64,000 nucleotides of DNA from Pantoea agglomerans (GCF_021397715.1 NZ_CP090207.1:1178001-1242000), one strand, 5' to 3'. Positions 46,371 through 58,661 are shown, counted from the first letter of the stretch. The notes: generated by a model from the sequence alone, not told the origin. Made by a program: numbers and translations.

Positions 46371-47719
46371 AGCAAAGCTACCGTGGACGGATGTTCTGGA
46401 AGATCCTGATCGGCTTCTGGGTGGTGTTCGTTATCATGAGCCAGTTAATCTGGCTGGGCTTTTCCCTCTCCGGTAAACGCCATGAGCCGCCTGAAATCGT
46501 CGCCATCCGTCGTACCGTCGATCTGCAAATGGCCTCGGCGGTGTCGGTGCTGGAGCGGGGCGGGCCTGACGCACTGGAAGATATGATGGCGGGCTGGGAG
46601 CCTAACGATCGCCAGTTTTTTACCGTTACCCAGCATTCCCGACCCGCACTTCAGCCCAACCTGCCCGAGCGGCTGAATTTACCGTTTCAGGGACCAATAC
46701 CTGACCAGGTGGTACGCTGGGTGCACGGCGCGGATGGCAAAGAGTATGAGCTGCGTTACAACATCAAGGGTATGCGCGAAGACAGCAGCATGAATATGAT
46801 GCCGCGCAAGTTCCTCAATATTCCTGAGCCGATGTTTGTCTTTGCCGGTTCGGTCGGGCTGCTGTTCAGCCTGCTGCTGGCCTGGAACCTGACCCGACCA
46901 ATGCGTCAACTGCGCGAAGGTTTTTCCCGGGTCGCAGAAGGCGATCTAAGCGTGCGGCTGTTTCCCATGATGCGTAAACGGCACGACGAGATTTCCAACG
47001 TGGCGGAAGCCTTCGATGCGATGGTGGAACGGCTGGAGACGCTGGTGCGGGCGCGTGAAGAGTTGCTGCACGATATCTCCCATGAGCTGCGCTCACCGCT
47101 GGCGCGGCTGCAGCTGGCCACCGGCCTGGCACGGCAGACGCCGGAAAGCGTCGGCAGTTCGCTCGATCGGATTGATGAGGAGGCGCGTCGGCTGGATAAG
47201 ATGATCGGCGAGTTGTTAACCCTGTCGCGCGCTGAACATGAAAGCATTCCCGACGAGCAATACTTTGACCTGACCGGTTTACTCGATGCGGTAGTGACCG
47301 ATGTCCGTTACGAAGCGCAGATCCCGGGTGTCAGGGTCGAGTTTCAGGTGGATAAAGCGGCGGATTATACCGTGCGCGGCAATGCCGAGTTGATACGACG
47401 CGGCGTTGAGAATGTGCTGCGTAATGCGCTGCGCTTTTCCCTTCCCGGTCAGCTGATTGACGTTCGTTTAAGTGCGGAGCAACAGTGGCTGGCGATTCGG
47501 GTGCGGGATCAGGGACCGGGCGTGGATGAAGAGAAGTTATCCAGCATCTTCGACCCGTTTGTACGGGTTAACTCTCCGCTGATGGGCAAAGGCTATGGTC
47601 TGGGGCTGGCAATCGTGCGTAAAGTGGTGCTGGCGCATCATGGCGACGTTAAAGCGATGAACCGACCTGATGGTGGCCTGGAACTGACGCTGCGTTTACC
47701 GCGCTGGCAGCAGCCCTGA
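46367..47719 (+). CDS. Membrane sensor histidine kinase, CpxA-like
   Basis: A 450-residue kinase. TM1 is at about 11-33, a short periplasmic domain of about 120 residues follows (37-154), TM2 is at about 155-174, then HAMP (LTRPMRQLREGFSRVAEGDLSVR). The HisKA domain carries HDISHELRSPLARLQLA (His239 the likely phospho-acceptor). The HATPase_c boxes are ENVLRNALRFS, RDQGPGVDEEKL and GKGYGLGLAIV. The periplasmic part has no recognised fold and includes a Met-rich stretch just before TM2 (MREDSSMNMMPRKF), which could contact a metal (speculative). It is coupled to the regulator by a four-base overlap. It converges on the PTS operon, with a shared hairpin after it. Confidence 0.9.
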   Translation: MKQSYRGRMFWKILIGFWVVFVIMSQLIWLGFSLSGKRHEPPEIVAIRRTVDLQMASAVSVLERGGPDALEDMMAGWEPNDRQFFTVTQHSRPALQPNLPERLNLPFQGPIPDQVVRWVHGADGKEYELRYNIKGMREDSSMNMMPRKFLNIPEPMFVFAGSVGLLFSLLLAWNLTRPMRQLREGFSRVAEGDLSVRLFPMMRKRHDEISNVAEAFDAMVERLETLVRAREELLHDISHELRSPLARLQLATGLARQTPESVGSSLDRIDEEARRLDKMIGELLTLSRAEHESIPDEQYFDLTGLLDAVVTDVRYEAQIPGVRVEFQVDKAADYTVRGNAELIRRGVENVLRNALRFSLPGQLIDVRLSAEQQWLAIRVRDQGPGVDEEKLSSIFDPFVRVNSPLMGKGYGLGLAIVRKVVLAHHGDVKAMNRPDGGLELTLRLPRWQQP

Positions 47720-47741
47720 GTTTTCCCGTCTGTCAGAAACA

Positions 47742-47767
47742 ATAACGGCACCCGAAGGTGCCGTTAT
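47742..47767. terminator. Bidirectional hairpin between the CpxA-like gene and crr
   Basis: ATAACGGCACC pairs with GGTGCCGTTAT around CGAA, an 11-bp stem. T-tracts are moderate on both strands (GTTTAATC and TGTTTCTG). It serves two converging operons. Confidence 0.75.
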
Positions 47768-47783
47768 GTTTAATCAATGATGC

Positions 47784-48284
47784 TTACTTCCTGATGCGAA
47801 TCACCGGCGTTTCGCCGACGGTGACCTGGCCAGACAGCTTAATCAATTCCTTGATTTCATCCATGTTGGAGATGACAACCGGCGTCAGGGTTGATTTTGC
47901 TTTCTCTTCCAGCAGCGGTAAATCGAACTCGATGACCACATCGCCTTTTTTGACCTTCTGGCCTTCTTCAGCGATGCGTTTGAAGCCTTCACCTTTCAGT
48001 TCAACCGTATCGATACCGAAGTGGACGAACAGCTCAATGCCGTTATCCGATTCGATTGAAAAAGCGTGGTTGGTTTCAAAAATCTTGCCAATAGTGCCAT
48101 CAACAGGCGCAACCATCTTGTTGCCGCTCGGTTTGATCGCAATACCGTCGCCCACGATTTTTTCTGCAAACACCACATCTGGTACGTCTTCAATATTCAC
48201 GATTTCGCCTGACAGAGGCGCTACGATATCAATTGTCCCAGCGCTATCTGTTTTTTCGCCAAAAAGTTTAGAAAACAAACCCAT
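47784..48284 (-). CDS. crr: Crr, glucose-specific PTS enzyme IIA
   Basis: A 166-residue phosphocarrier (E. coli 169). The active-site histidine is His88 in [15 protein letters not shown], paired with His73 in [41 protein letters not shown] is the conserved core. It accepts phosphate from HPr, passes it to EIIB-glucose, and controls adenylate cyclase and inducer exclusion. The N-terminal amphipathic helix is three residues shorter than in E. coli. AGGAG lies seven bases before the ATG. It is last in ptsH-ptsI-crr, 42 bases after ptsI. Confidence 0.98.
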   Translation of the reverse strand: MGLFSKLFGEKTDSAGTIDIVAPLSGEIVNIEDVPDVVFAEKIVGDGIAIKPSGNKMVAPVDGTIGKIFETNHAFSIESDNGIELFVHFGIDTVELKGEGFKRIAEEGQKVKKGDVVIEFDLPLLEEKAKSTLTPVVISNMDEIKELIKLSGQVTVGETPVIRIRK

Positions 48285-48326
48285 GATCTTCTCCTAAGCA
48301 GTAATTTGGGGCCAGCATCTCGCAGA

Positions 48327-50054
48327 TTAGCAGAGCGTTTTTTCTTTGATGAACTTGTTAACCAGGTTCATCAAATCATCCGCTGTCGGTTGAGCCAGTG
48401 CCTGCTCCGCCAATGCCTTCGCATCTTCGAAATTAGTATTACGAATGATTTTCTTGATGCCAGGGATAGAAATGGCACTCATGCTGAACTCGTCCAGCCC
48501 CATTCCCAGTAACAGTAGTGTAGCACGTTCATCACCTGCCAGCTCACCACACATGCCAGTCCATTTGCCTTCAGCGTGAGATGCATCAATGACTTGCTTG
48601 ATTAAGTTAAGCACTGACGGCGTCATTGGGTTGTACAGGTGCGAGATCAAATCATTACCACGATCGACCGCCAGAGTATACTGCGTCAGGTCGTTGGTCC
48701 CAATACTGAAGAAGTCGACTTCCTTCGCCAGATGGTGAGCAATCACGGCCGAAGCGGGGGTTTCCACCATGATGCCGACTTCGATGCTCTCATCAAACGC
48801 TTTGCCTTCTTCACGCAGCTGGGCTTTCAGCAACTCCAGTTCCGCTTTCAGGCTGCGCACTTCTTCAACCGAAATGATCATCGGGAACATAATGCGCAGT
48901 TTGCCGAAGGATGAGGCACGCAGGATAGCACGCAGCTGAGCATGCAGAATCTCTTTGCGATCCATGGCGATACGAATCGCGCGCCAGCCGAGGAACGGGT
49001 TCTCTTCTTTCGGCAGGTTCATGTACGGCAGATCTTTGTCGCCGCCGATGTCCATGGTACGCACGATAACCGCCTGCGAACCCATCGCTTCAGCCACGGC
49101 CTTGTAAGCCTGGAACTGCTCTTCTTCGCTTGGCAGCGAGTCACGGTCCATGAACAGGAACTCGGTGCGGTAGAGGCCGACGCCTTCTGCGCCGTTACGC
49201 TCAGCACCAGCGATATCGCGTACGGTACCGATGTTCGCGCATACTTCTACCTGATGACCGTCCAGCGTGACCGCGGGCAGATCTTTCAGTTTGGCTAATT
49301 CATGTTTTTCAGACAGATACTGGGTCTGTACTGCTTTCAGCTCTTCCTGAAGGGCTTCAGAAGGATTGACGTGAATAGCATTATTAACGCCATCCAGAAT
49401 CAGGAAGTCGCCGTTTTTGATGTTGGCGGTGACGTTACCGGTACCGACAATTGCCGGGATCTCCAGTGAACGCGCCATGATTGAGGTGTGCGAGGTACGG
49501 CCACCCAAATCAGTAATAAAGCCCAGCACCTTTTTCAGGTTCAGCTGAGCGGTTTCAGACGGCGTTAAATCTTTGGCCACCAGAATGGATTCGTCCTGAA
49601 TAGCGCTCAGGTCAACGATATGCAGACCAAGGATGTTCTGCAGCAGACGTTTACCGATGTCACGCACGTCAGCCGCACGCTCTTTCAGGTATTCGTCATC
49701 TAACTCTTCCAGCGCTTTCGCCTGGCCATCAATCACAGAGTAGGCAGCGGCGTCAGCAGAGGCGTGATCTTTTTTGATCAGGTCGATGATTTCCTGCTCC
49801 AGCTCTTCATCTTCCAGCAACATGATGTGGCCTTCGAAGATGGCGGCTTTCTCTTCACCGAGGGTTTCACCCGCTTTGACGCGAATCGCTTCCAGTTGTA
49901 CTGCCGCCTTGCTGCGGCCATCGAGGAAGCGCTGAACTTCCTGCTCAACCTGGTCATCAGAAATTTTCTTGCGGTTGATGACGATCTCGTCTTCTTTCAG
50001 CAGCAGTGCTTTGCCGAAAGCGATACCTGGTGATGCTAAAATGCCTGAAATCAT
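48327..50054 (-). CDS. ptsI: PtsI, PTS enzyme I
   Basis: A 575-residue enzyme, exactly the E. coli length. His189 in [18 protein letters not shown] is autophosphorylated from PEP. The PEP-binding C-terminal barrel includes [38 protein letters not shown] and [10 protein letters not shown] (active-site Cys). It starts the sugar phosphotransferase relay by phosphorylating HPr in the cytoplasm. AAGGT precedes the ATG. A 161-base gap separates it from ptsH, larger than usual in E. coli, and I see no terminator or promoter in it with confidence. Confidence 0.98.
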   Translation of the reverse strand: MISGILASPGIAFGKALLLKEDEIVINRKKISDDQVEQEVQRFLDGRSKAAVQLEAIRVKAGETLGEEKAAIFEGHIMLLEDEELEQEIIDLIKKDHASADAAAYSVIDGQAKALEELDDEYLKERAADVRDIGKRLLQNILGLHIVDLSAIQDESILVAKDLTPSETAQLNLKKVLGFITDLGGRTSHTSIMARSLEIPAIVGTGNVTANIKNGDFLILDGVNNAIHVNPSEALQEELKAVQTQYLSEKHELAKLKDLPAVTLDGHQVEVCANIGTVRDIAGAERNGAEGVGLYRTEFLFMDRDSLPSEEEQFQAYKAVAEAMGSQAVIVRTMDIGGDKDLPYMNLPKEENPFLGWRAIRIAMDRKEILHAQLRAILRASSFGKLRIMFPMIISVEEVRSLKAELELLKAQLREEGKAFDESIEVGIMVETPASAVIAHHLAKEVDFFSIGTNDLTQYTLAVDRGNDLISHLYNPMTPSVLNLIKQVIDASHAEGKWTGMCGELAGDERATLLLLGMGLDEFSMSAISIPGIKKIIRNTNFEDAKALAEQALAQPTADDLMNLVNKFIKEKTLC

Positions 50055-50215
50055 AACCTTACCTTTTAATCACGATGGCTGATTGGACTCTATGCGGTGC
50101 CATTGTCGCGGGACACGTACTCTACGAAAGCAATAACGCGGACAGATTGTCCGCGATCAAGATGTTTGCACTCAATGGCGCAGAGGAGTCGATTTGCTGG
50201 AAAGCTGAGCGGAAG

Positions 50216-50473
50216 TTACTCCAGTTCAGCCATCAGTTTAACCAGATGCTCAACTGCTTTTTGCTCGTCTTCACCTTCCGCGGAAAGGGTCACGACAGTA
50301 CCCTGAGTTAAACCCAGCGTCTGCAGTTTGAACAGGCTTTTTGCGCTCGCTGATTTACCGTTAGAGGTCACGGTAATTTCTGACTGGAAAGCTTTGGCTT
50401 CTTTTACGAATTGCGCAGCTGGGCGAGTGTGCAGACCGTTTGGTGCGGTAATGGTAACTTCTTGCTGGAACAT
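50216..50473 (-). CDS. ptsH: PtsH, HPr phosphocarrier protein
   Basis: An 85-residue protein, the E. coli length. His15 ([11 protein letters not shown]) is the phosphorylation site and Ser46 lies in [11 protein letters not shown]. It transfers phosphate from enzyme I to sugar-specific EIIA proteins. GGGGAAATAGA precedes the ATG, and the leader contains GGCTAGACTTTAG, which resembles the E. coli ptsH leader. First gene of ptsH-ptsI-crr. Confidence 0.98.
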   Translation of the reverse strand: MFQQEVTITAPNGLHTRPAAQFVKEAKAFQSEITVTSNGKSASAKSLFKLQTLGLTQGTVVTLSAEGEDEQKAVEHLVKLMAELE

Positions 50474-50807
50474 TCTATTTCCCCAACGTTATCAGGATGA
50501 GTGTTTTGGATCTAAAGTCTAGCCTGGAGCCGTCACTTTAGCCTGTGTAGGTGCGCGGGTATAGCGTCATGCTGACCAACGACGCGCATGAATGAATTTT
50601 TCAATTCCGTTGCGTGTCAAAAACGATTCTACACGTCACCGGGTAATTATGCCGTTAATCGCCGTTTCGCCAAATCCGTAAATCGATTCAGCTTGATCCA
50701 CTTCAAAGAGGGATTAATTTCAGGCATCGAAATAATTGGCAGTCTAAATACCAGAGCCACGTCACTGAAATCAATCTGTCTGGTGGTGAAAGTGAGATCT
50801 GCACCAC
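50474..50807 (-). promoter_or_regulatory. ptsH promoter region
   Basis: About 330 bases between ptsH and the cysK terminator hold no gene. On the minus strand a TTGACA hexamer lies at 50615-50620, but the -10 at a 17-base spacing (ATTCAT) is weak. A TAGACT hexamer near 50517-50522 resembles the proximal E. coli ptsH start. Cra and CRP sites are expected from E. coli but were not placed by eye. Confidence 0.45.
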
Positions 50808-50835
50808 AAAAAAGCACCCATTCGGGTGCTTTTTT
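50808..50835. terminator. Rho-independent terminator of cysK (symmetric)
   Basis: A tract AAAAAAGCACCC pairs with GGGTGCTTTTTT around ATTC, a perfect 12-bp stem with T-tracts on both strands, 23 bases beyond the cysK stop. Confidence 0.9.
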
Positions 50836-50858
50836 CTCCATTTTCAGACTTCCGTCCG

Positions 50859-51830
50859 TTACTGCTGCAGCTCTTTTTCGGTAAAGAGATCGGCAAACAG
50901 GGCGGTACTCAGATAGCGTTCGCCGGAAGAGGGGAGAATCACCACGATGTTCTTATTGGCGAAGGCTTCATCTTCCTGCAGCTTCAGTGCCGCAGCTACC
51001 GCAGCGCCGGATGAGATACCGGCCAGGATACCTTCTTCTTCCATCAGCTGACGGGCGGTACTGATAGCCTCTTCGTTGCTGATGGCAATCACCCGATCGA
51101 TCAGGTTCAGGTCAAGGTTACCCGGAATGAAACCGGCACCGATGCCCTGAATTTTATGCGGGCCGGGCTTGATTTCATCACCGGCCAGAGCCTGGGCAAT
51201 TACAGGAGAATCAGTGGGTTCAACCGCCACTGAAATCAAATCCTTCTTGCCTTTGGTGTTCTTGATGTAGCGGCTCACGCCGGTCAGCGTACCGCCGGTG
51301 CCAACGCCGGCAATGAACACATCGACTTCGCCATCGGTGTCTTCCCAGATTTCGGGTCCGGTGGTTTTTTCATGAATTTCGGGGTTCGCCGGGTTGCTGA
51401 ACTGCTGCAGCAGCACATATTTATCCGGATTACTGGCAACAATCTCTTCGGCTTTGCCGATAGCGCCTTTCATGCCCTTGGCGCCTTCGGTCAGCACCAG
51501 CTGTGCGCCCAGCGCTTTCAGCAATTTACGGCGCTCGACTGACATGGTTTCCGGCATGGTCAGCGTCAGTTTGTAACCGCGCGCGGCCGCCACATAGGCC
51601 AGCGCGATACCGGTGTTACCGCTGGTCGGTTCAACCAGCTCAACGCCCGGTTTCAGAATGCCACGTTTCTCTGCGTCCCAAATCATATTGGCACCGATAC
51701 GGCATTTTACGCTGAAGCTCGGGTTACGGGATTCAACTTTCGCAAGGATGCGGCCGTTACCGATGCGGTTCAGGCGAACCAGCGGCGTATGACCAATTGT
51801 CAAAGAGTTGTCTTCATAGATCTTACTCAT
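50859..51830 (-). CDS. cysK: CysK, cysteine synthase A (O-acetylserine sulfhydrylase)
   Basis: A 323-residue PLP enzyme, the E. coli length. Lys42 in [11 protein letters not shown] forms the Schiff base; [12 protein letters not shown] binds the substrate carboxylate and [15 protein letters not shown] the PLP phosphate. The C-terminal residues 318-323 end TEKELQQ. It makes cysteine from O-acetylserine and sulfide. It lies 141 bases from cysZ on the same strand, a typical gap for a CysB-dependent promoter. Confidence 0.98.
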   Translation of the reverse strand: MSKIYEDNSLTIGHTPLVRLNRIGNGRILAKVESRNPSFSVKCRIGANMIWDAEKRGILKPGVELVEPTSGNTGIALAYVAAARGYKLTLTMPETMSVERRKLLKALGAQLVLTEGAKGMKGAIGKAEEIVASNPDKYVLLQQFSNPANPEIHEKTTGPEIWEDTDGEVDVFIAGVGTGGTLTGVSRYIKNTKGKKDLISVAVEPTDSPVIAQALAGDEIKPGPHKIQGIGAGFIPGNLDLNLIDRVIAISNEEAISTARQLMEEEGILAGISSGAAVAAALKLQEDEAFANKNIVVILPSSGERYLSTALFADLFTEKELQQ

Positions 51831-51971
51831 AGCCTGCCCTTAACTGTATGAATTATTGGGAACCCTCTGAGCATACCTGTTCTGCCTGGGTGCGGAAGGA
51901 AAGAAATCGCATATCTATATTTCAGCCGGCAATAAGCCCTGCAAAAAAGAGCATAAGGCCAGCTGACGCTG

Positions 51972-52739
51972 TTAGCGCTGGCCAGTGCGGGCCAGCTGCA
52001 GCCGATAGCGATCAACCCACATTGCCGTAGCGCCGCACACAGCCACCGGCATGATGGCGAGGTTAAGAATCGGAATCATCGTGAACAGACTAATCAGGGC
52101 GCCAAACTGCATGTTAGCGGTTTTGTGCTGCCGCAAAGCGTTGCGCATCTGCTGGAAAGGCACTTTATGGTTATCGAACGGATAGTCGCAATATTGCACT
52201 GACAGCATCCAGGCGCTGAACAGGAACCACAGTACCGGCGCAACGGTCTGGCCGAAGCCGGGAATAAAATAGAGCAGCAGCAGACCGACGGCGCGCGGCA
52301 GGTAGTAGCCCAGCTTTTGCAGCTCACGCTTCATAATGCGCGGCACATCCTTAATCAGACCGATCCAGCCGCTGTCGGGAAGGGGCTTACCGGTGAGACG
52401 CCCTTCGAGCTGCTCAGCCAGCAGGCCGCAGAATGGGGCCGCGATCAGGTTCGCCAGCGTCGAGAAGAAGTAGCTGAATACCAGCACAATCGCAATCACT
52501 GACAGCGGCCACAACAGATAGCTCAGCCACTGTAACCACTCCGGGATCGACGCCATCAGTCGTGGGATCCAGTCGCCGAGGCGATAAAACAGCCAGATAA
52601 ACGCGCCGCCCAGCATAACGATGTTAATCAGCAATGGCATCACCACAAAACGCCGGATGCCAGGTAAACGCACCAGTTTCCAGCCCTGACTAAAGTAGTG
52701 CACACCGTTAAAATTTGAGACGGGATTCTCAAGGGCCAT
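51972..52739 (-). CDS. cysZ: CysZ, sulfate transporter/channel protein
   Basis: A 255-residue integral membrane protein (E. coli 253). Hydrophobic helices include [55 protein letters not shown]-type, and [41 protein letters not shown] and [11 protein letters not shown] are diagnostic. It brings sulfate into the cell for cysteine synthesis. GGAGAG precedes the ATG. The 219-base gap to zipA holds divergent promoters. Confidence 0.95.
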   Translation of the reverse strand: MALENPVSNFNGVHYFSQGWKLVRLPGIRRFVVMPLLINIVMLGGAFIWLFYRLGDWIPRLMASIPEWLQWLSYLLWPLSVIAIVLVFSYFFSTLANLIAAPFCGLLAEQLEGRLTGKPLPDSGWIGLIKDVPRIMKRELQKLGYYLPRAVGLLLLYFIPGFGQTVAPVLWFLFSAWMLSVQYCDYPFDNHKVPFQQMRNALRQHKTANMQFGALISLFTMIPILNLAIMPVAVCGATAMWVDRYRLQLARTGQR

Positions 52740-52877
52740 AAAGCCAACTCTCCTGAAGATGTTAAGGCGCGCCTACTATAACCTGGCTTTTTCTGCTGAC
52801 AATCTGCCGTTTGGGTAAAAAAGCAGCGAGAAAGCATCGATAGGCTATCTTATTTGTCAGAAAAATCCTGTACAGAC

Positions 52878-52906
52878 TTGCACTTGTCTGGCAGGGCAAA
52901 TACAGT
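52878..52906 (+). promoter_or_regulatory. Candidate zipA promoter
   Basis: TTGCAC (52878-52883) and TACAGT (52901-52906) are separated by 17 bases. Transcription would begin near 52913, about 45 bases before the zipA ATG. Confidence 0.45.
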
Positions 52907-52958
52907 TAGAGGATAAAGTTTGCCGCGGTGGCAAGGTATTGGAACAACAGAGAATACA

Positions 52959-53951
52959 ATGATGCAGGATTTGCGTCTGATATTAATCGTTGTTGGTGCG
53001 ATCGCCATTATAGCGCTCCTTCTTCACGGGCTGTGGACCAGCCGAAAAGAGCGCTCGTCAGTGTTCCGCGATCGCCCGCACAAACGTCTTAAACAACGTG
53101 ATGAACATGATGAGCAGGATCTGATTGACGACGAGGACGACGGCGTCGGTGAGGTCCGTGTACGCCCTGAGCGTTCGGCTCATCAGGAACCGCGTTTTGA
53201 TGAAGTTCGCGATTCACAGCCACAAGCGCCGCGTAAAGCCGCGCCTGCTGAGCCTGTGCGTCAACCCGCACCGCGACCTGCACCGCAGTCTGAACCTGAG
53301 AGCGATCCGTTGTTCGATACGGCGCCACAGCCTAAACCACAGCCGCGCCCGGAGCCGGTTCGTCAGCCGCAGCCCGCGCCGACCTTTGTCGCACCGCCGG
53401 TACAGGCTGACCCGCTGCTGGATTCAGACCCGCTGGAATCGGTGCAGCCGGAACCGCTGTATCAGGCTGAGCCAGAGCCACAGTCTGAAATCATTGCCGC
53501 GCCAGCGCCTGAAACCAAAGCGCCAGCCGAGAAGCCGAAAGAGGCAGTGCTGGTACTGCATGTGGCCGCACACTCCGGTGGCGAACTGAACGGCGAAGCG
53601 CTGCTGCAGGGCATTCTGCAGGCGGGCTTCCAGTTTGGCGAAATGAACATTTTCCATCGTCATCTCAGCCCGGCAGGCAGCGGCCCGGTGCTGTTTAGCC
53701 TGGCCAACATGGTTAAGCCAGGTTCGTTCAATCCTGACCTGATGACCGACTTCAGCACGCCTGGCATCTCTATCTTTATGATGGTGCCGTCGTACGGTGA
53801 TGCGAATCAGAACTTCAAGCTGATGTTACAGTCGGCGCAGCGTATCGCAGATGATGTTGGCGGTGTGGTGCTGGATGATGAGCGCCGGATGATGACACCA
53901 CAGAAGCTGGAAACCTACAAAGCGCGTATTCGCGATGTGGTCGGCGTCTGA
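52959..53951 (+). CDS. zipA: ZipA, FtsZ membrane anchor and cell division protein
   Basis: A 330-residue bitopic division protein (E. coli 328). The N-terminal TM segment (about residues 6-26) is followed by a charged region ([27 protein letters not shown]), a long Pro/Gln/Glu-rich linker (about 60-185, many PQP and PEP repeats), and a globular FtsZ-binding domain (about 186-330, including [30 protein letters not shown] and [19 protein letters not shown]). It tethers FtsZ to the inner membrane. ATG 52959 gives MMQDLRLIL as in E. coli; the preceding frame back to 52920 is not conserved. Confidence 0.96.
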   Translation: MMQDLRLILIVVGAIAIIALLLHGLWTSRKERSSVFRDRPHKRLKQRDEHDEQDLIDDEDDGVGEVRVRPERSAHQEPRFDEVRDSQPQAPRKAAPAEPVRQPAPRPAPQSEPESDPLFDTAPQPKPQPRPEPVRQPQPAPTFVAPPVQADPLLDSDPLESVQPEPLYQAEPEPQSEIIAAPAPETKAPAEKPKEAVLVLHVAAHSGGELNGEALLQGILQAGFQFGEMNIFHRHLSPAGSGPVLFSLANMVKPGSFNPDLMTDFSTPGISIFMMVPSYGDANQNFKLMLQSAQRIADDVGGVVLDDERRMMTPQKLETYKARIRDVVGV

Positions 53952-53986
53952 GACCTGCGCTAACGGTTATCTGAATTGTTAAAACA

Positions 53987-54011
53987 AACCCCCGCCTGTC
54001 GGGGGTTTTTT
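53987..54011 (+). terminator. Rho-independent terminator between zipA and ligA
   Basis: CCCCCG pairs with CGGGGG around CCTGT, followed by TTTTTT. It ends 15 bases before the ligA ATG, so ligA must start from read-through or a promoter inside this region. Confidence 0.9.
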
Positions 54012-54017
54012 ATCTGA

Positions 54018-56045
<2,028 letters not shown>

Positions 56046-56046
56046 A

Positions 56047-56265
56047 ATGGATAAGCACCAGCTGGTGGCTATTGCCAATACCGCGATGCCTTTTGGCAAG
56101 TACAAAGGGCGGATGCTGATCGATCTGCCTGAGCCTTATCTGCTGTGGTTTGCCCGCAGCGGAGATTTTCCGTCAGGCCCGCTCGGTGAACTGATGCAAC
56201 TGACGCTGGCGATCAAAATCGAAGGCCTTGAAGGGTTAGTGAAACCGCTCAAGGCCGCTGACTGA
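56047..56265 (+). CDS. ypeB: YpeB, DUF3820 small protein
   Basis: A 72-residue protein, the length of E. coli YpeB. It contains MPFGKYKGRMLIDLPEPYLLWFARSGDFPSGPLGELM, the DUF3820 signature, which in larger proteins accompanies exonuclease domains. ATG 56047 begins one base after the ligA stop, so translation is probably coupled. Function is unknown; the pairing with ligA is conserved in enterobacteria. Confidence 0.92.
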   Translation: MDKHQLVAIANTAMPFGKYKGRMLIDLPEPYLLWFARSGDFPSGPLGELMQLTLAIKIEGLEGLVKPLKAAD

Positions 56266-56268
56266 AAC

Positions 56269-56294
56269 CAGCCCGCGCCGGCGGGCTGTTTTTT
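56269..56294. terminator. Terminator between ypeB and yfeH
   Basis: CAGCCCGC (56269-56276) pairs with GCGGGCTG (56281-56288) around GCCG, followed by six T residues on the plus strand. Confidence 0.9.
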
Positions 56295-57303
56295 ACTTCT
56301 GTGACTCCATCACCGAGGCTTTAACCTGCTGAGCCTGTTGCTTCTCACCACTCTTCTTATAGCGTCCGGCGATAAACGAACAGACCATCAACTGAACCTG
56401 ATGGAAAATCATCAGCGGCAGGACAATGATCCCTACCGTGCTGGCCGGAAACAGAATATTCGCCATCGGGACGCCGTTCGCCAGGCTCTTCTTCGAGCCA
56501 CAAAACAGCACCACAATTTCGTCGGCGCGCTTAAAGCGGAACAGACGAGATGCCAGCAGGTTGATCAGCAGCACCGCGACCAGCAACAGCACCGATCCCG
56601 CCAGAATCCACAGCAGCGTAACCACCCCAACTCGATGCCAGATGCCATTCACGACCGCTTCACTGAAGGCTGAGTAGACCACCAGCAGAATCGATGTCTG
56701 ATCGGTTTTACCAATCAGGCTGCGGTGTTTCTCAATCCAGCCGCCAATCCAGCGGCGGGAAAGGTGTCCGAGGATAAAGGGCACCATTAACTGCAGCATG
56801 ATCTTCCCGATCTGTTCAAGACCATCGGTCGGAGCGCTGCTATGCACATCCATCACCAGATTAACCAGCAGCGGAGAGATGAAGACGCCCAGCAGACTGG
56901 AGGCGGAAGCGCTGCACACTGCCGCTGCCACGTTGCCGCCCGCGATAGAGGTAAAGGCGATGGCTGACTGCACGGTAGCAGGCAAAATGCAGAGATAAAT
57001 AAAGCCGGTGTAGATCTCCGGGCCAACGTTAACCGGATGCCACCAGACCAGCAGCAAGCCCAGCGCCGGGAACAGCACAAAGGTGCTGAACATAATCCAC
57101 AGATGCAGCTGCCAGTGGCTGCTGCCCGCAATGATTTTTTCACGCGAAAGTTTGGCACCGTGCATGAAGAACAGCAGCGCAATAGCGGCAGTGGCGAGAT
57201 AGTCGAAGATATCGACATAGATGCCTTTCGCGGGCAGGAACGTGGCCAGCAATACGGTGATGATGAGTTTCACCATCATCGGATCGAGCTTTAAAAATCC
57301 CAT
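56293..57303 (-). CDS. yfeH: YfeH, bile acid:sodium symporter-like (BASS/SBF-like) transporter
   Basis: A 336-residue membrane protein with nine to ten TM segments. LATAAIALLFFMHGAKLSRE, LCILPATVQSAIAFTSIAGGNVAAAVCSASASSLLG and VLFCGSKKSLANGVPMANILFP are the family signatures, including the discontinuous helices that bind sodium. The substrate of YfeH is unknown. There is no clear Shine-Dalgarno before ATG 57301-57303, but alignment with E. coli supports it. It is divergent from the LysR-type gene yfeR (96-base gap), so YfeR is the likely regulator. Confidence 0.92.
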   Translation of the reverse strand: MGFLKLDPMMVKLIITVLLATFLPAKGIYVDIFDYLATAAIALLFFMHGAKLSREKIIAGSSHWQLHLWIMFSTFVLFPALGLLLVWWHPVNVGPEIYTGFIYLCILPATVQSAIAFTSIAGGNVAAAVCSASASSLLGVFISPLLVNLVMDVHSSAPTDGLEQIGKIMLQLMVPFILGHLSRRWIGGWIEKHRSLIGKTDQTSILLVVYSAFSEAVVNGIWHRVGVVTLLWILAGSVLLLVAVLLINLLASRLFRFKRADEIVVLFCGSKKSLANGVPMANILFPASTVGIIVLPLMIFHQVQLMVCSFIAGRYKKSGEKQQAQQVKASVMESQK

Positions 57304-57399
57304 TGTTAAAGTCCGGTTAAATATTGAATGGTAATGATTGTGCGCGAAGCGGGTTTAGAAATAAAATTGATTTATTGAATTAATCTATGAGCTAAATCG

Positions 57400-58320
57400 A
57401 TGAATTACACCCTGCGCCAGCTGCGAACCTTTATTGCGGTCGCCCATCACGGCGGTTTCAGTCAGGCCGGACAGGCGATCGGCCTGAGCCAGTCGGCGGT
57501 CAGTCACAGTATCAAAGAGCTGGAAGCGGAGATTGGCGTACGCCTGCTGGACCGCACCACCCGGGAAGTGATGCTGACCGAAGCCGGACAGCAGCTGGCG
57601 ACACGGATGGAGCGATTGCTGGAGGAGATCAATACCACGCTGCTGGATATCCGCAGCTACGGCGAGCAGCGCAGCGGCACGGTACGGCTGGCGGCCAGCC
57701 AGACCATTTCAGCCCATCTGGTGCCGCAATGCCTGGCGGCCAGTCAGCAACATTTTCCCGATATCAAAGTGATACTCCACGATCGCGCCCAGCAGTGGGT
57801 ATTGCAAAGCGTGCGCAACGCCGAGGTCGATTTTGGCATCATCATTGGTCCGCTCAGCGATGCCGATTTCGATTACCTCGCCATTCTCGACGAGCCCTTT
57901 CTGCTGCTCTGCCGCGATGACGATCCGCTGGCGCAGGTTGAACAGCCGCAATGGTCCATGCTGGATGGGCGTACGATGGTGCTACAGGATTACGCGTCAG
58001 GGAGTCGGGTATTGATTGATGCAGCGATGCAGCAGCAGCAGATTCATGTCGAGGTGGTGCAGGATATTGGGCATCCCGCCACGCTATTCCCAATGGTTGA
58101 GGCAGGGATCGGCATCAGCATTTTACCGGCGCTGGCTTTGCCGCTGCCGGCCGGGCGAGCGTTGACGGTGAGGCGTTTGTATCCGGAGATCAATCGCAGC
58201 CTGATGCTGATTAAACGCAAAAATCGCTCGCTGACGCCTGCCGCTGAAGCGATCTGGCAAGAGGTGCGCCAGCAGGCAGCGCTGCTGGCGCAACAACGCG
58301 CGGTCAGACCGGCGTTTTAG
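57400..58320 (+). CDS. yfeR: YfeR, LysR-type transcriptional regulator
   Basis: A 306-residue regulator. The N-terminal winged HTH (about 3-60) contains [23 protein letters not shown] and [34 protein letters not shown]. The effector domain (about 90-300) follows, with [16 protein letters not shown] and [15 protein letters not shown]. It matches E. coli YfeR, which is divergent from yfeH and responds to low osmolarity in Salmonella. The 96-base shared gap is AT-rich; a T-N11-A motif is plausible but not unique. Its last bases overlap the converging FlxA-like gene by four. Confidence 0.93.
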   Translation: MNYTLRQLRTFIAVAHHGGFSQAGQAIGLSQSAVSHSIKELEAEIGVRLLDRTTREVMLTEAGQQLATRMERLLEEINTTLLDIRSYGEQRSGTVRLAASQTISAHLVPQCLAASQQHFPDIKVILHDRAQQWVLQSVRNAEVDFGIIIGPLSDADFDYLAILDEPFLLLCRDDDPLAQVEQPQWSMLDGRTMVLQDYASGSRVLIDAAMQQQQIHVEVVQDIGHPATLFPMVEAGIGISILPALALPLPAGRALTVRRLYPEINRSLMLIKRKNRSLTPAAEAIWQEVRQQAALLAQQRAVRPAF

Positions 58321-58661
58321 ATATAGACGTTCAGCTGGTTAGCGTCAGTGGGACGATTAACCCCGTCCGCTTTGATTTCACCGGTCTGGCTGCTGCTGTC
58401 ACTTTTCTGCTCAGCCTGTTCAGCTTGCTTCTGTTGCAACTGCGCAATCTGCGCCTCCAGCATGGTGATCTGCGATTCATACATCTGCTGCATTTCAGCT
58501 TTCTGTTTGTCCGTCAGATCGGCGTTGCCGGAGAGATCTTTGAGTTGTTTAGTGATGTTCTGAATCTGTTTACTCAGCGCGGCCACCTGCGACGCTACAC
58601 TGCCGCCGCCGCTGTCACCGCCACTGACTGCACTGCTTAAAATCCCGGATATTGATGACAT
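58317..58661 (-). CDS. FlxA-like small coiled-coil protein
   Basis: A 114-residue protein. A Ser/Gly-rich N-terminus ([20 protein letters not shown]) is followed by a long predicted coiled coil (about 23-85, [19 protein letters not shown] and [19 protein letters not shown]) and a polar tail ending NQLNVYI. The pattern fits the FlxA-like family, named from a flagellum-regulated E. coli gene. I chose the second ATG of an ATGATG pair, with GGGAG upstream; the first (58662-58664) is equally possible. The open frame continues upstream through the tRNA-linked repeats but is clearly not coding there. It is not at this locus in E. coli. No flagellar genes are nearby. Confidence 0.75.
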   Translation of the reverse strand: MSSISGILSSAVSGGDSGGGSVASQVAALSKQIQNITKQLKDLSGNADLTDKQKAEMQQMYESQITMLEAQIAQLQQKQAEQAEQKSDSSSQTGEIKADGVNRPTDANQLNVYI

